A stretch of 64,000 nt of DNA from Otatea glauca (GCA_036346275.1 CM070727.1:7307760-7371759), one strand, 5' to 3'. Shown: positions 21,221 through 32,770, numbered from the stretch's first letter. The notes: generated by a model not told the origin, from the letters alone. A program made the numbers and translations.

Positions 21221-22694
21221 TAGCATGCCAGCTGCCGTGAGCTCGCGAATGGATGGGATAACGTGTTTTTTATCTGCACGCAATGTTCGTCTCGTTCACG
21301 CTTGAGGAGGATTCAAGATTGAGCAACGGATTATGCAGGATGTGGTTAATCTTCAGCGGCAATTTTGACCCGAAAGCTCGAGAAGTGTGCAGTTTGTTCT
21401 CCATGGGGTTCTAGATCGTACCGTACAGTGTAATAGTATTGTAACTTCGGTCTTCACCATTTTTAACCTCTGCCAACTTCTTCTTCTTCTTCTTAATTCT
21501 TTGAAAGAATGCAACTCTTTCGGTTCGCGAATGTAATGTACAGGACACGAAAGAAAAATACTACTGCACGACAGTATCGCCCAAATTTTGTATGGCTGAA
21601 GTACAGTTGTGTGATGTGTCTGTTCAGAGTCGTAAGCCAGCTGCAGGTTTACTCGAATCGAACAAAGAGCGGGTCGTAAAGGTGGCCATGGGGACGCGCT
21701 TTCCAAACACAAAGAGAAACAGTGTCGTCTAAACAACGACAAGCAGGAGCAGAGAAGACGCTGGAAGTATGAGAAGACGCGCGGTTTGAGCATTCCGCGT
21801 GCCCAATGCACGCCGTACGTAGATAAACCGCTAAATTAAGGTTGGATTAGGAACGCAACTCCATTAATGCGACAGCTCATATGACTCAGGTAGAACGGTG
21901 GTAGGATTAGTACCATATGCTTGTCTAAAGTGAGTTGTATTAGTATATAATATGGGTTTTAATAAACATCATATGTTAGATCTAAATATAGTATCTTTGA
22001 GTTAATCTTTTTATACAAAATGATAACGAAAGTGTAAACGAGATATTATGTATGTACAGAACCACCCCATGGTAGGCTAGAAAAAAAAACACGAAGGCAG
22101 ATCCAGTGGGCACTGGCACATCAGACAGCGCGTTTGGTGAAGCGTCGTTTTCAGCGACAGGCAAAGGTTAGCAATGCATGCTAAACACAGCTAGTAATAA
22201 TCTCTAACAAGTGATTGTATGTGTATTATTGTCAATCCAGCTCCTGGCCGGGTTTGCCTGTCAGTTGTCACCGACGGTCTCTGTCGGGCACCTACCTTGT
22301 TTCACTGAAAGCAAAAATCATTACCGGAGATGGCGGCTGGTCTATAAACTGAAAGGTCGACACCTGCGGGCCCGTACGAAGGTATGCATGGCCTGGCCAA
22401 ACTACGCAGCCCGCAGATGCAGAACTATTTGTGCTTATTGGCCACATTGGGTTTGGGACAGCACAAAGGCTTTGTATTAGACACAACTGCTCAGCAACCA
22501 TGGCCCCAGAAGTAATCTGGTCTGGCTTCAGAACAAATCTGTAGGCCCCTTTGAAATCCGGAAATTTTTCTAATTCCTTCGAGAATTAAACTGATTCTAG
22601 TAAAATTTGTAGGAATTCCTGCGTTTTAAACAGGACATTCCACCTGATTCAAGCTTGCTCCCTAGTCTATCTTTAGACACTGGGCTTGCAGCCG
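21221..22694. other. Intergenic downstream of the J-domain gene
   Basis: No gene or complete transposon recognised. GGCCCCTTTGAAATCCGGAA at about 22547 looks like one end of a MITE, but its partner end was not found. The minus-strand frame at 21353-21811 has no recognisable domain. Confidence 0.35.
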
Positions 22695-22702
22695 CCAAAC
22701 TT

Positions 22703-23880
22703 AGGGTTCAAAATTTTGTTTTTAGTTTACATATCGGAGATAGGCGAAATACAAAATTTCGGCGAAATCTCATAATTTCAGATAAAATCTGTCAAAATTC
22801 AAAAATTAAATTTGAAATCTGAAAATTTTTAACTGAAATCTTGGTGAAATTCAACCGAGTGAAAAATGGTTGAAACGATGTAAATTTTTTTTGTGTATGG
22901 TCCTAACACATCACTAATGTTCTCATAAAAATTTCAAATGATGATCAGACATGAGGAATTTTTGAAAATTCTGAGAGTGCTACTGTCCTCATAAAAGGCT
23001 GAACAACAAATTTTAACCGAATGAAAAATGGTGCAAATCACATTAGAAAGTTTTGAAATTTTTTGGATGGTCCTAACACATCAATAATATTCCTATAAAA
23101 TTTTCAAATGATGATCAACCATGAGGAACTTTCAAAAATTAGAAAAGTACTACTAAAGGTTGATCTTCAAATTTCAACCAAATGAAAAATGATTCAAATC
23201 ACATTAGAAAATTTAAATTTTTTTGATGGCCCTGAAGCATCACTAATATTCTCATAAAATTTTCAGATGATGATAAAGCTTGAAGAATTTTTAAAAATTA
23301 TGACAGTACTACTATCGTGATAAAAGCCTTGTTGTGTTATATGTATTGCATCTATAGATTTGATTGTGAAAACAAAATAAGTTTGAATTTTTTGAAATTT
23401 TTAAAGAAGGGTTCTGAGGCAATTCTTAAGTTTTTCTAAAAAGTTTGGATCGTGATCACACTTGAGCGAATTTATAAAATTCTGACAATGTTACTATCTC
23501 AATTGTGTTTATTCTATTTTTGAATTTTTAAATATAACAAATGAAGTTCAATTATTTTGTAAATTTTTATGTATGATCCTATACTACTAAAGATGGCACC
23601 ATAAATATTTTAGAGATTGATCAAGGTTGTCCAATTTTATAAAAAACTGACAGTATTTCTGCTATTTTTATAAAACATCTAAAAAATCAGTTTTTCAATA
23701 CTTTTTCATGGAAGATGACATCCTTAAGGGTTATTGACCCAAATCCGGTCAAAATATCCAAAATTACAAAATACTCTATGGCAATTTGATTTTTTTTAAA
23801 TATCCAATCGGGATTTTGAATCTTATCCCAGCTAAAATCTGAAATCTCAAATAAAATTTCACTGAAATTTTAAACTATGG
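22703..23880. mobile_element. Non-autonomous hAT-like element 1, about 1.18 kb
   Basis: It starts AGGGTTCAAAATTTTG, and the reverse complement of its right end (CCATAGTTTAAAATTTCAG) matches imperfectly. It is flanked by CCAAACTT (22695-22702) and CCAAACTC (23881-23888), an 8-bp duplication with one mismatch. No transposase was seen. The inside carries diverged tandem units (see the repeat at 22840). Its termini resemble those of the element at 24210. Confidence 0.6.
22840..23700. repeat. Diverged tandem repeats, unit about 160-170 bp
   Basis: About five units share GATGGTCCTRACACATCA, CTCATAAAATTTTCAAATGATGATC, GAGGAATTTTTRAAAATT and TGACAGTACTACTATC. The clearest copies start near 22898, 23068 and 23226, with weaker ones near 23405 and 23573. 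The same unit appears in opposite orientation at about 25000-25500. Confidence 0.65.
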
Positions 23881-23930
23881 CCAAACTCACTTGAATCCCG
23901 TCGTGCAAGTAAGCCACACAGGCCTTTGTT

Positions 23931-24173
23931 TAATGACTGACTACAAGTACCACATTTTTACAGGGGAAAAGGATCCCATTTCACTTCATAGGATCCATAC
24001 CACAGGAGCACCTTTAATGACTGACTACAAAGACTATTTTTACGAGGAACTAGATCCAAGTTCACTTCATAGGATCTATACCGTAGGAGCACCCTTAATG
24101 ACTGACTACAAAGATTATATTTTTACGAGGAACTATGATCCAAATTCACTTCATAGGATCTATACCGCAGACC
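23931..24173 (+). repeat. Three-copy 81-84-bp minisatellite
   Basis: Units begin TAATGACTGACTACAA at 23931, 24015 and 24096 and are about 85-90 percent alike. Unit lengths of 84 and 81 are multiples of three, so a plus-strand frame (23891-24181) stays open and encodes a repeated MTDYKDY ... DPSSLHRIYT peptide. The frame lies between two transposons and has no family match that I know, so I list it as a repeat, not a gene. Confidence 0.75.
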
Positions 24174-24209
24174 CGCAGTAGCACCTATTCCCTCAAAAAG
24201 CCATTGGAC

Positions 24210-25648
24210 TAGGGTTCACAATTTCATTTCGCTCACGAAAACCGCTAGCCCCGCGGTAGCGGTTTTCGCGAAAAACCGCTCGAAAACCGCGAAAAACCGT
24301 GAAAAACCGAACGGTTTGAAAATTTTGAAATTTGATCAAACGAGATCGCGAAAACCGCGGTTTTTGACGAAAAACCGAGCGGTTTTTGGAGAAAACCGCA
24401 AAAACCGTCCGAGGTTGGAAAATTGGGGGAAAAATCGAAAAAAATTGGGAAAAAATGCAAAAAAAATATTGTAAAATTTTTAGAAATACAGGAAAGGTTA
24501 AAATTGAGTAAAAATATAATAAATATATAAATAAGGTATGTGAAAACGTGAAAAAATTCCAGAATGATCTCTTCTAAATTTGGAAAACAATCGACATGAT
24601 CTTTGCTATATTTTAGTGAATTAGAAGTTGTAAGTTATGTATTTAGCAATAATATATCAATAAATAATCTTTTATTGGAATACTACAATCACACAAGTGC
24701 AAAAATCGGCATTTACATAACTACAAAGCAAAATCATTCGCAATTTCATTACCATTTACTTATCAACACCATTTACATTATAATGCATTTAAATTGAAGT
24801 TGTGGAGTAGGCATAAGTATAGCTTCGTCACTCTTTCATTATCGCAAAAATGACATGTTCGACCTACATGAACGGAACATCGAAAACCGATGACAGAAGG
24901 AAAAATGGTGAAAATATAAGAATAAATTGAAACAATTGCAAAAAAATTTAAAAATGTAAAAAAAATCCCAATTAATCTATAAAATACCTAATATAAATGT
25001 TTATAATTTTTTAAATCATTTATTTCTTCTAAAAAATCTAAAACAGGAATTAATGAAAAGGAACAAATACACTGTCAGATTTTTATAAATAGTAAAATGA
25101 TTTATTATATTCTAAAATTTTAATGAAAATATAAATAGTTCTAAAGTATCATGTACTAAAATTTTCAAAAATATTAGACTTCATTTATTTCCCATATAAA
25201 ATAAAAAACAGAAGAGCATATACAATGATAATAGCACTTTTAGAATTTTTAAAAAATACATATATCTGATCATCATCTCAAAATTTTACATAATCATTTT
25301 AATGACGCTATAACATCAAAAAAAAGTTTAAGAAATATTAGACTTCATTTTGTGCCCCTAGAAAATAAAAAACTGAAAAGCATATATTGTGACAGTATCA
25401 CTGTCAGAATTTTTAAAAAATGTACATTTCTGATAATAATCTGAAAATTTTACAGAATCATTAGGATTACCTCAGGAACGCACAGAAAAAATTTCAAAAT
25501 TTTTTGACACTTTTTGCTAAATTTCTTTAATTTTTTGAAATTTACTGTTCATCTGGCCGGTTTTCCGAACGGTTTTAATTACCGAACCGGCTCGGTACGG
25601 GCGGTTTTCGCGAAAACCGAGTGGTTTTCGACGGTTTTTTGAACCCTG
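24210..25648. mobile_element. Non-autonomous hAT-like element 2, 1439 bp
   Basis: Left end TAGGGTTCACAATTTC; reverse complement of the right end CAGGGTTCAAAAAACCGTC. A perfect 8-bp duplication CATTGGAC flanks it (24202-24209 and 25649-25656). About 150 bases at the left and 60 at the right are packed with CGGTTTTCGCG / CGCGAAAACCG motifs, likely subterminal binding sites. The middle is very AT-rich and has no transposase; it contains the repeat unit of element 1 in reverse orientation. Confidence 0.8.
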
Positions 25649-25656
25649 CATTGGAC

Positions 25657-26730
25657 GCCCCGAGAATCTCTCCGCAGTCCGATGATCTCCACTGTCCACT
25701 CCACTCACGGTGAGAGTAACGCACGCGGCACGCGATTCGACTTATCCAAGCACGAAACCGAAACGGTCCCGCCTCATCACCTGGACCGGCTTCCCGTGAA
25801 AATCCACCGTCTCACGTGCTGTTCCCCCGTTTCCGCCGGGGCATCGGAGCCAAGCCACGGCTGCCAGAGTTCACCCTCCATCCAACCACCAAACTAGAAA
25901 ACCATTTAATAAAGATATATATTTTATACATACAATTTTATAATTTTATAGGATTATTTTTGTAACATCATAAATTCAATACATATATATTCTAATTTTA
26001 CTAAAAATATAACATAAATAGTTTTAAATTTTAAGTAACACAAGGACAACAAACCCTCTTGATTTCTATTATCAGAAACCACAAAGGTCTATTGCTAGAA
26101 AGCGAAAGATAAAATAGAAATAAAGCTCTCTGCTACTTATAAAGTCAGTCAATTAGAGTAAGGTTCATATCTAAATTAAACGTATAGTATAAAAGCAGAA
26201 AGTAATTGAACTAAACCTATTACAATGTCATTTATAAACACAAAATAGGGATCAATTTGTCCTGGTATTCCGCGGTCAACATATAAACTCTTTCTTTTTC
26301 CTATTTCAGATAGCGATTCTAGCAATGGTTAGTCTCCATCCCCTCTGCGCCTTAAGCACCAATCCCAAACCATTAAAATCAAAGTCAATCTAATCAATAA
26401 ATTTAGAGAAGCGTTTCAATGCTTTTCCTCCTTATAGAAGTCGTATAAATTTTAAAGTAAGCAAAGAGGTAAGTAGTAATTACTACCTACCTTTTATTTA
26501 TACTCTAATATTTAAACAACTATCAAATAGAAAAGTTGGGAAACACCTTCCTTAAATTTAACCCACTTAAAAAAAAGTAACTTCCCGTCGTCTTTCGAAA
26601 TTTTGTCCACTGGATCCGCAGATTCCCCACCGCACCGCACCGCACCGAGCCGTCACGCCGAACACCACCCAACCCAACCAATCGGACGGCCACGGCACGG
26701 CAGCCACACCCGCACGCCGAACGGCCGCGC
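25657..26730. other. Intergenic; upstream region of the small membrane protein gene
   Basis: The first 250 bases are GC-rich, then AT-rich sequence to 26560, then GC-rich (CACCGCACCGCACCGCACCG at 26629-26648) leading into the promoter. No gene or mobile element recognised. Confidence 0.4.
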
Positions 26731-26734
26731 CCCC

Positions 26735-26740
26735 TTATAA
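26735..26740 (+). promoter_or_regulatory. TATA box of the small membrane protein gene
   Basis: TTATAA in CCCCTTATAACCACG, about 160 bases before the start at 26896, suggests transcription start near 26765 and a leader of about 130 bases. Confidence 0.5.
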
Positions 26741-26895
26741 CCACGAGACCGGCCGCGCTTACGCGCAAGCCTCACGATTCCCACACAACAAAGGCGCCTC
26801 GCCTTTTGCGTTTCTTTCCTCTCGTGCGGGCGGGCGGGCGGCGGCGGCGTGAGGACGGCGAAGAGGAGAGGGGGAAGCCAACCGGGGCAGGCGAG

Positions 26896-27090
26896 ATGTG
26901 CTGCTGCCCGAGCAAGGCGTGCTGCATCTGCACGATCATCCTGCTGGTGGTCGTCGCCGTCGGCCTCGTCTTCGGCTTCGGCATCTACACGCGCGGGTTC
27001 CACAAGCTCACCAGCAACATCCACCTCCAGGAGCGCCACGGCGGCGGCTCCTTCCGCGCCTACCACCACCTCGCCCCGCCGCCGTACTAG
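26896..27090 (+). CDS. 64-aa cysteine-rich single-span membrane protein, unknown function
   Basis: The protein begins MCCCPSKACCICTIILLVVV. Six cysteines lie within the first 12 residues, followed by one membrane span (about 12-31, ending GFGIY). A basic segment (TRGFHKL) and a His/Gly-rich tail ending PPPY complete it. N-terminal cysteine clusters beside a membrane span are often S-acylated, and the PPPY end could bind a WW domain; both are inferences. A frame open upstream (from 26806) would add 30 Arg/Glu-rich residues, but the ATG at 26896 gives the compact form and lies in a GC-rich leader. Codon bias is strongly GC3. I know of similar short membrane proteins in plants but no assigned role. 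Confidence 0.65.
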   Translation: MCCCPSKACCICTIILLVVVAVGLVFGFGIYTRGFHKLTSNIHLQERHGGGSFRAYHHLAPPPY

Positions 27091-27592
27091 GGCTCCTTGT
27101 TCCTCGGAGATCTAGGGCCTGGCGAAGTGGTGATTCCGTCGCACCATGGGGATGGAGTAGCAGTACTTACTGGGTTATCTGTAAAAAAAAAAAAAGAAGA
27201 ATCTTGGGATTTACTACATTTTGGTCGCAGTCAATCGATTGTTTTCCTGTTGTTCTGTTCCGTTCGTCTGGTTTCTTGGAAACGCCAATCGAGGCTTTTC
27301 TTGGGGTGCAGATTTATTTAACGTGCGTGCGATCTCAAATTTGGCGTGTTAATTACTCCAATAATTTACTAGTTTCTCTATCTCGCCATTGCTGAATCTT
27401 GGTGAGGCCGGTCACATTATATATTTCGCGTTGGTTTGGTAATCTGGATTTTTATTTCGACTTCTGGCGACGCGATCGAACGTATGGGTTTGGCTTGGCA
27501 CACGAACTACACCACTCAAGTGTCAATAAGCGCTTTCCAGGAAAGTAGAGAGTGACGTTTACGCTAATCCATTCATGGGTTGTCGCGTCGTA

Positions 27593-27826
27593 TTCCATCC
27601 GTACAAGCTTATATGATATATTTTTTAATTATTTTATCTATAAATATATAATGTATTTTATGTTTTAATATAAAAATAGTGTGTTGTTTACTCTATAACT
27701 TTAACGAATATTAAGATTTACTTGATATTGTCTATATGTATAGATTAAATATAATGTTTAGAGACAGTAATTAAGGATAGTTTAGTTATTTTTATATCTT
27801 TTTAGCCTTAAATTTGGACGGAGGTA
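27593..27826. mobile_element. Stowaway-like MITE, about 235 bp
   Basis: The left end TTCCATCCGTACAAG and the right end GGACGGAGGTAG (reverse complement CTACCTCCGTCC) are weakly inverted, with TA at each side. The internal sequence matches the copy at 9945-10115 in reverse orientation. Confidence 0.6.
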
Positions 27827-27829
27827 GTA

Positions 27830-28522
27830 CACGAAAAGTTGGTTTCGTTGCCTTGCACGGTTGCACCGCGCAATAATGCTTCCGCTAACCGGCGAGTAAA
27901 GACTGCAGGAGGTAATCGTCCGGCAAAAGCGTCCTGTTAAACAACATTGAGATAAGAGTTGGCGATACTTAACTTTTGGGCGCCTGCCATGGAAGCTAAA
28001 GATTACTATCGACGACTATAAAGTAGAACAAGATTCCGACTAGAAGAAGAATTCCTCGAGTCGAACGATCACAACATAAACGTATCGTCCGAGAACAGTA
28101 CTAACACCATCACCATCTCTGTTATCTCGTCGTCAAAAGTCGCAATCAATTTGTTCCGAGCCCTTGTTTTGAGTCCGTCTCAAACCCTGCTCTCCAATTT
28201 GTTCGAACCCTTACTTGCAGCTCTCATAGTCATATACACGTGGGCGTGTTCTTTGCAACAATTTCGCGTTTTTGCCTGTGGGGATTGTCACGGAAGCACA
28301 GCGCACTTGTTCGTGCAAGAGATGTCGATTGCCATGGGCTGGACGACGGGGAACGACTGTCAAAACTGAGGGACGATTTGTGCAAATGGGAGGCCGCCGC
28401 CGGACCCGTCGATTTCTACGAGATGTCAAATCCCTTCAGGATGGGAATCTGGACATGGTATACATTGCCTAATTGCTATGACTCTCTTCGTCGTGTGTCT
28501 ATGTTATAGTTACTGAAATGCA
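27830..28522. other. Intergenic, no gene supported
   Basis: Mixed composition. The plus-strand frame at 28240-28509 (WGLSRKHSALVRARDVDCHG) ends near a donor-like ATG|GTATAC at 28457 and could be an exon of the cryptic locus that follows, but it matches no family I know. Confidence 0.3.
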
Positions 28523-28620
28523 GTTCGTCCTAGTTACGGTACGGATTCGGATTCATGGTTTATCATCTTTTTCGGGTTCGTCCTAGTCACGGTACGGATT
28601 CGGATCCGTGACGCCGCGTG
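28523..28620 (+). repeat. 53-bp direct duplication
   Basis: GTTCGTCCTAGTYACGGTAC followed by GGATTCGGAT occurs at 28523 and again at 28576, so a 53-base unit is duplicated once with a few changes. Confidence 0.7.
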
Positions 28621-28779
28621 CGGCACACACCGAGCGGGATCCTAAGATCACGCTGCTGAAGGAGGTGGATGGAGAGGATCGGCCCATGATCCTCCACTTC
28701 AACCACTGCCTCACAGACCAACTAGAAGTCATGTCGTCCTCCGATAACGCCCCCCATCAGTCCTCGGTCCTAGCTCGCG

Positions 28780-29607
28780 TTGAGCTGCTTCGAGGAGCTC
28801 CTCGACTTCGCGGTGCTGGATGTGTTGTCGGAGTGCCACCGCATCGTGCCCCTCGGATTCGACCACAGTGTCGACACTGAGGAGGAGGAACTCCACGTCT
28901 GGGCCACGCGCGTCACCGCTGACCACCCCGGGGGGTGCGGCGGAGGGGAGAACAAGGGGGCAGCTGACGTATTCGGGCAGACGCACCACCGCCTCCACGG
29001 CGACTGGAATGACGTTGTGGAGATGGTGAAGCAAATGGAGTTGATGGCTACAGCGGTGGCCTGGATTGCTGGCAGCCGAGATTTTGGAAGCAATGAGGAG
29101 CGTGCCGATGATGTGATCACCCAAGTAGGCTGTTCATTGTTGTTCCTAGAGCTCGACATGGACGCTGCAGACCATATGTGTGAGGGCATGCTTGACAAGG
29201 ATGCAGATGAGGAGGTGGCATTCAGGGTGTCGGAGGCATTCGAGTGTGCTGCCCTCAAGGTGTTCGATGAATTGCCTGTCAAGGACGTGGTGTGGGATAA
29301 GGAGACGCCGCGTGGCCTTGACTCACACAACGACTTGCTGAGGCAATTGGTATGGCCTAGAGAAGACTTGGGTGGCAGAGATGCCGAGTAGAAGAGAAAT
29401 GATGTGATCACTGATGGTGGCTTGCCAAAGTTTCTGGAGTTTTGTGTGGTCAATGCAGATGAGGTGTTTGATGAAATGCCTCATGAGGTTACGATGTGTG
29501 ATGAGGAGATACCAGATGACCTCAGGCCGTGTGACGGCTATCTGCATCAGCTGGTGTGGTGCGAGCAGGGCTTGGACAATGAGAAAGTGAAGCCAATCAC
29601 TTATTAG
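28780..29607 (+). pseudogene. Unrecognised coding-like locus with an internal duplication
   Basis: A plus-strand frame (28780-29391, 203 codons, acidic) is followed after a stop by a second in-frame segment (to 29607). The two share a pattern: VFDELPVKDVVWDKETPRGL ... LLRQLVWPREDLG against VFDEMPHEVTMCDEEIPDDL ... LHQLVWCEQGLD. The VFDEMP phrases recall PPR repeats, but the surrounding residues do not continue as PPR motifs. A GC-rich start and stops between segments suggest a decayed or captured gene. I give no function. Confidence 0.3.
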
Positions 29608-29790
29608 GGTATGCTTGCCTGTGCCTGTAGCTCGTCGCTGTTTTTAGAGATTGGTTTGGCTGCTTGCAATGGTGTGGCTGTTGCAGACCCAACACTTGAT
29701 GAACTACTCTACTTAGTTAGCAAAAAGGAACTAAGCTACGTGGTGGTATCACCAAGCTTCAAGCCACAGGAAGGATGTGAGCAGGTTGCT

Positions 29791-30129
29791 GGCGATCTCT
29801 TGAAGCAATACCAGGAAAAAATTAAGGGAGGGACACTCTCAGTCACCTGGAACTACTTGAGAGACTCCATGAGTACCTACTTGTCCCAGCCTAATCCTGT
29901 CACTGCTCGATGGGAAGGGGAAGATCATCTACGGGATCCTAACTTTCAGCTGGATGCATTCGGATACCGAATATCCCGGTTACTGCATAGTGTTGCTGCT
30001 CGACTCCATAAGCATATCAAGACACTTGGAAGTTTTGGTGCATGGAATAAATGTTTAAACCATCTACTCACACTTGCAGAGTTACACATTGAGTCTGTCA
30101 TCCTTGCGAGGTTTATAGAAGCAGTGAAA
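29791..30129 (+). pseudogene. Acyl-CoA oxidase (ACX3-like) gene fragment
   Basis: The plus strand encodes VAGDLLKQYQEKIKGGTLSV, then STYLSQPNPVTARWEGEDHL, then HIKTLGSFGAWNKCLNHLLT and HIESVILARFIEAVK, all characteristic of the C-terminal half of plant peroxisomal acyl-CoA oxidase 3, the first enzyme of fatty-acid beta-oxidation. The match begins right after an acceptor-like GAGCAG and ends at a donor-like AAA|GTATCAG, so the borders coincide with likely ancestral exon borders. Neither the FAD/acyl-CoA dehydrogenase part nor the C-terminus and peroxisomal signal is present. A longer open frame (29611-30297) runs through it by chance or as a chimera. It is a fragment, not a working oxidase. 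Confidence 0.7.
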
Positions 30130-30299
30130 AAGTATCAGATACAAGACCGGGAGACAATCAGATTGTCATTACATAGGTTTGCATGTTGGGTACTGAATTG
30201 CAAGCCATTTGCAAGAAACATCCCATTTTATCTAATGAGTCTACGACATGATTCAGTGGTATGGGAGGATGGCAAGTCAACAGTTTTTGAAATTTGACT

Positions 30300-32770
30300 T
30301 TATGTGCAATGGAACCCCGAAATTATGGGAATTGTTCTTATGAATACAACGTCAGAGGCTATGTTATTGCTTGGGGACAAGCAATTTTTCCAAAGGACAG
30401 TAATGTAATGACTGGGTGAGACCCAGATGTCAGTGTGAGTAAGAAGGAACTTAAAAGCCAACATCCTATACCGAGAAAGGGGATTGATCAAATGAATTGA
30501 AACTAGAATTTCCCCTTCCTGCTTCTTCCTCAAGCCTTCGTCTCACGTCATGGCAATCCTCGCTGGCGACCATGGGATATTTACCTACTTTGAGAGTTGA
30601 GGTCTCACGCCATGGTGATTCCCTCATCGGCCAAGGGACGTGACTCTGGCAAACCTGTGTCTGGCTCATGACATCACTACAACATTGTGCTGCCACATAC
30701 AACACAGCTTCCATTTCAATCAAACTTCTGTCTTTTCGTCCCAATCAACAGATAATAGCCCATTATCCAGGTAATGCTCTTGTGTCAATTTCTACTTACA
30801 TTGCCCCTTCTTCTCGACATGGGCGTACGCACTATAGGGACATGGGTGTACAAATATACACCCAATTTTTTTTTGAAAAAAACTCAATATATAGCAAGTA
30901 TATTAGATGTATATACTATTAGGTGGGCTTAAAAATACGTATTTCAACTTGTCCCACCAAGCCTGACACCAACTATCCCTTCATTCCTGGCACCCTCATG
31001 CTCTCTCGCTCTCTTTGTGACGACGCAATAGCCTGACAATAACGGACAAGGACTATAGGGTAGGCGCAAGCCGGTAGGGAGCAAGGCAGCAGACGAGTGT
31101 CGAGCAGCCACCAGCACCGACGAATAGGCAAAGGCAGCAGGGTAGGTAGTGGCGCAAGAAGCGGTACACGACAGAGCAGCCATGGCCCCTGTGGCCGCAA
31201 TAAGCACCAATTCGGGAATGGAGAGTGCGACACCGGCGACAGCTAGTAGGTCAAGGCAACGATGTCCAATAGGGCAAGGAGCTACGCACGGTGTGTTGTA
31301 TGACAACCCTATACCGCAGCAAGCATCGAGTCGGGGATGGAAGGTGTGACACTTGCAGCGATCGGCGGGGCAAGAAGCGGTGCTAAAATAGTAGGCAACA
31401 ACTGAGCATTCGGCATAGATAACCACACAAGTGAATTTAATTCTTGATTCCTAAATCTGAAAACCGCAATTCACAAATATATCAACGTTGTGTTAATTTG
31501 TAATGGTGAATCATGGTTTTTAAAATGTAGAATGTAGAGCATTCAAAAATAAAGATGAAATATATAGATTTGAAATCCCCAATTCACAAGTCTCTAAATT
31601 ATTTTAGGTGTTGTCTCTATTAACAACTTGTACTTTATATTTTTTGCTATTGTGAATCTTTATATTTTATATTGAACAATATTTTTATAACTTTGAACAC
31701 CTATTCTAGAAATCCTAGACCCGCCACTGCTTCTCGATACATCCGTCACATTTTTATTGTAAAAGAGTCGACGACATAGTATATATGAATAGTTCCCCAG
31801 AGCTAGAGGCCGTAAGTAGTGAGAAACTCCTGAGAAGCTGTATACGGTTGCTTGTCGATTTCAGGAAGCTGTACGAGATTCATGACGATTGCAATGCGTT
31901 CATGGAGACGGCAGACAGGGATCTTGTAGTTGAAATATCGCAAGATGTTCTTGGTAGTTTCATTGGCATTGTTTGAAGATGGATCCCCCAAGCATCATGT
32001 ACAAGCACACCTCTTATTTAAATGTAAACATGATTGGATCATTAGTACCAGCATTTGAAAACGGAGAACTTCTTCTTTCAATGTGTGCCCTCTTAATCGG
32101 AAGAACTAGGCATCCATCTTTCTTAGCATTCTTCACAACAAGTAGGCACGTGCAGTTGCTCACGCATGGTGCAAAACGTTGCCAGAACTCTTGGAGAGTA
32201 GGCCGGGTTTTTCGGAATTAATTCCGAGGGAAACGCATCTTGTCTTTCCATTATCGAGATGTTCTGACAATGGTTTCAATTTGTGCCTGGTTCTAAAATT
32301 TGTTTAGACCACGGAAATTTTTGGTGTGAGCTGCACTTTTCAAATATGAATATTTAGTCTTAAGATTCTGCTAAGTTAGCTGCGAATTCTTGAGAGCCGA
32401 AATACCATCTATCTCCCACTCCCAAAAGGAAATCGTAAAAAAAACGCCAAACTCTGTCAGAATGCAACATAGCTGCAGCTCTAACTTGTAAGCAACAATT
32501 AAGCCAATAGGAAACAAATCATCACACAGACAAACGACGCCACGCATTAAACAGCAAATCATTCAAATTCATCTATATATCTTGGAACGCACATGGCATC
32601 TCACGAACGAACGTTTGAACAAAGAAAATGAGTAAGAGACCAGCGAACGCTATACATCGGTTGTTAACCGCTAAGTAATGTGCAAGGCTTGAAGTTTGAG
32701 TTTCTGAGTTCCTACGGATGTCCACTGAAAACAGATGATAATCAGATAGACGGCACTGTCTGGTGCAATG
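30300..32770. other. Intergenic, repeat-like sequence, no gene supported
   Basis: The segment holds AT-rich and low-complexity stretches and a GC-rich block (30960-31400) with shadow frames in both strands. Short plus frames at 31785-31976 and 31973-32221 are contiguous with splice-like signals but match nothing I know. GACCCGCCACTGCTTCTCGA near 31718 resembles a dispersed transposon end. Nothing firm. Confidence 0.3.

Noticed and set aside
28780..29391. PPR gene based on VFDELPVKDVVW
   Set aside because: A single PPR-like phrase without repeated 35-residue units around it.
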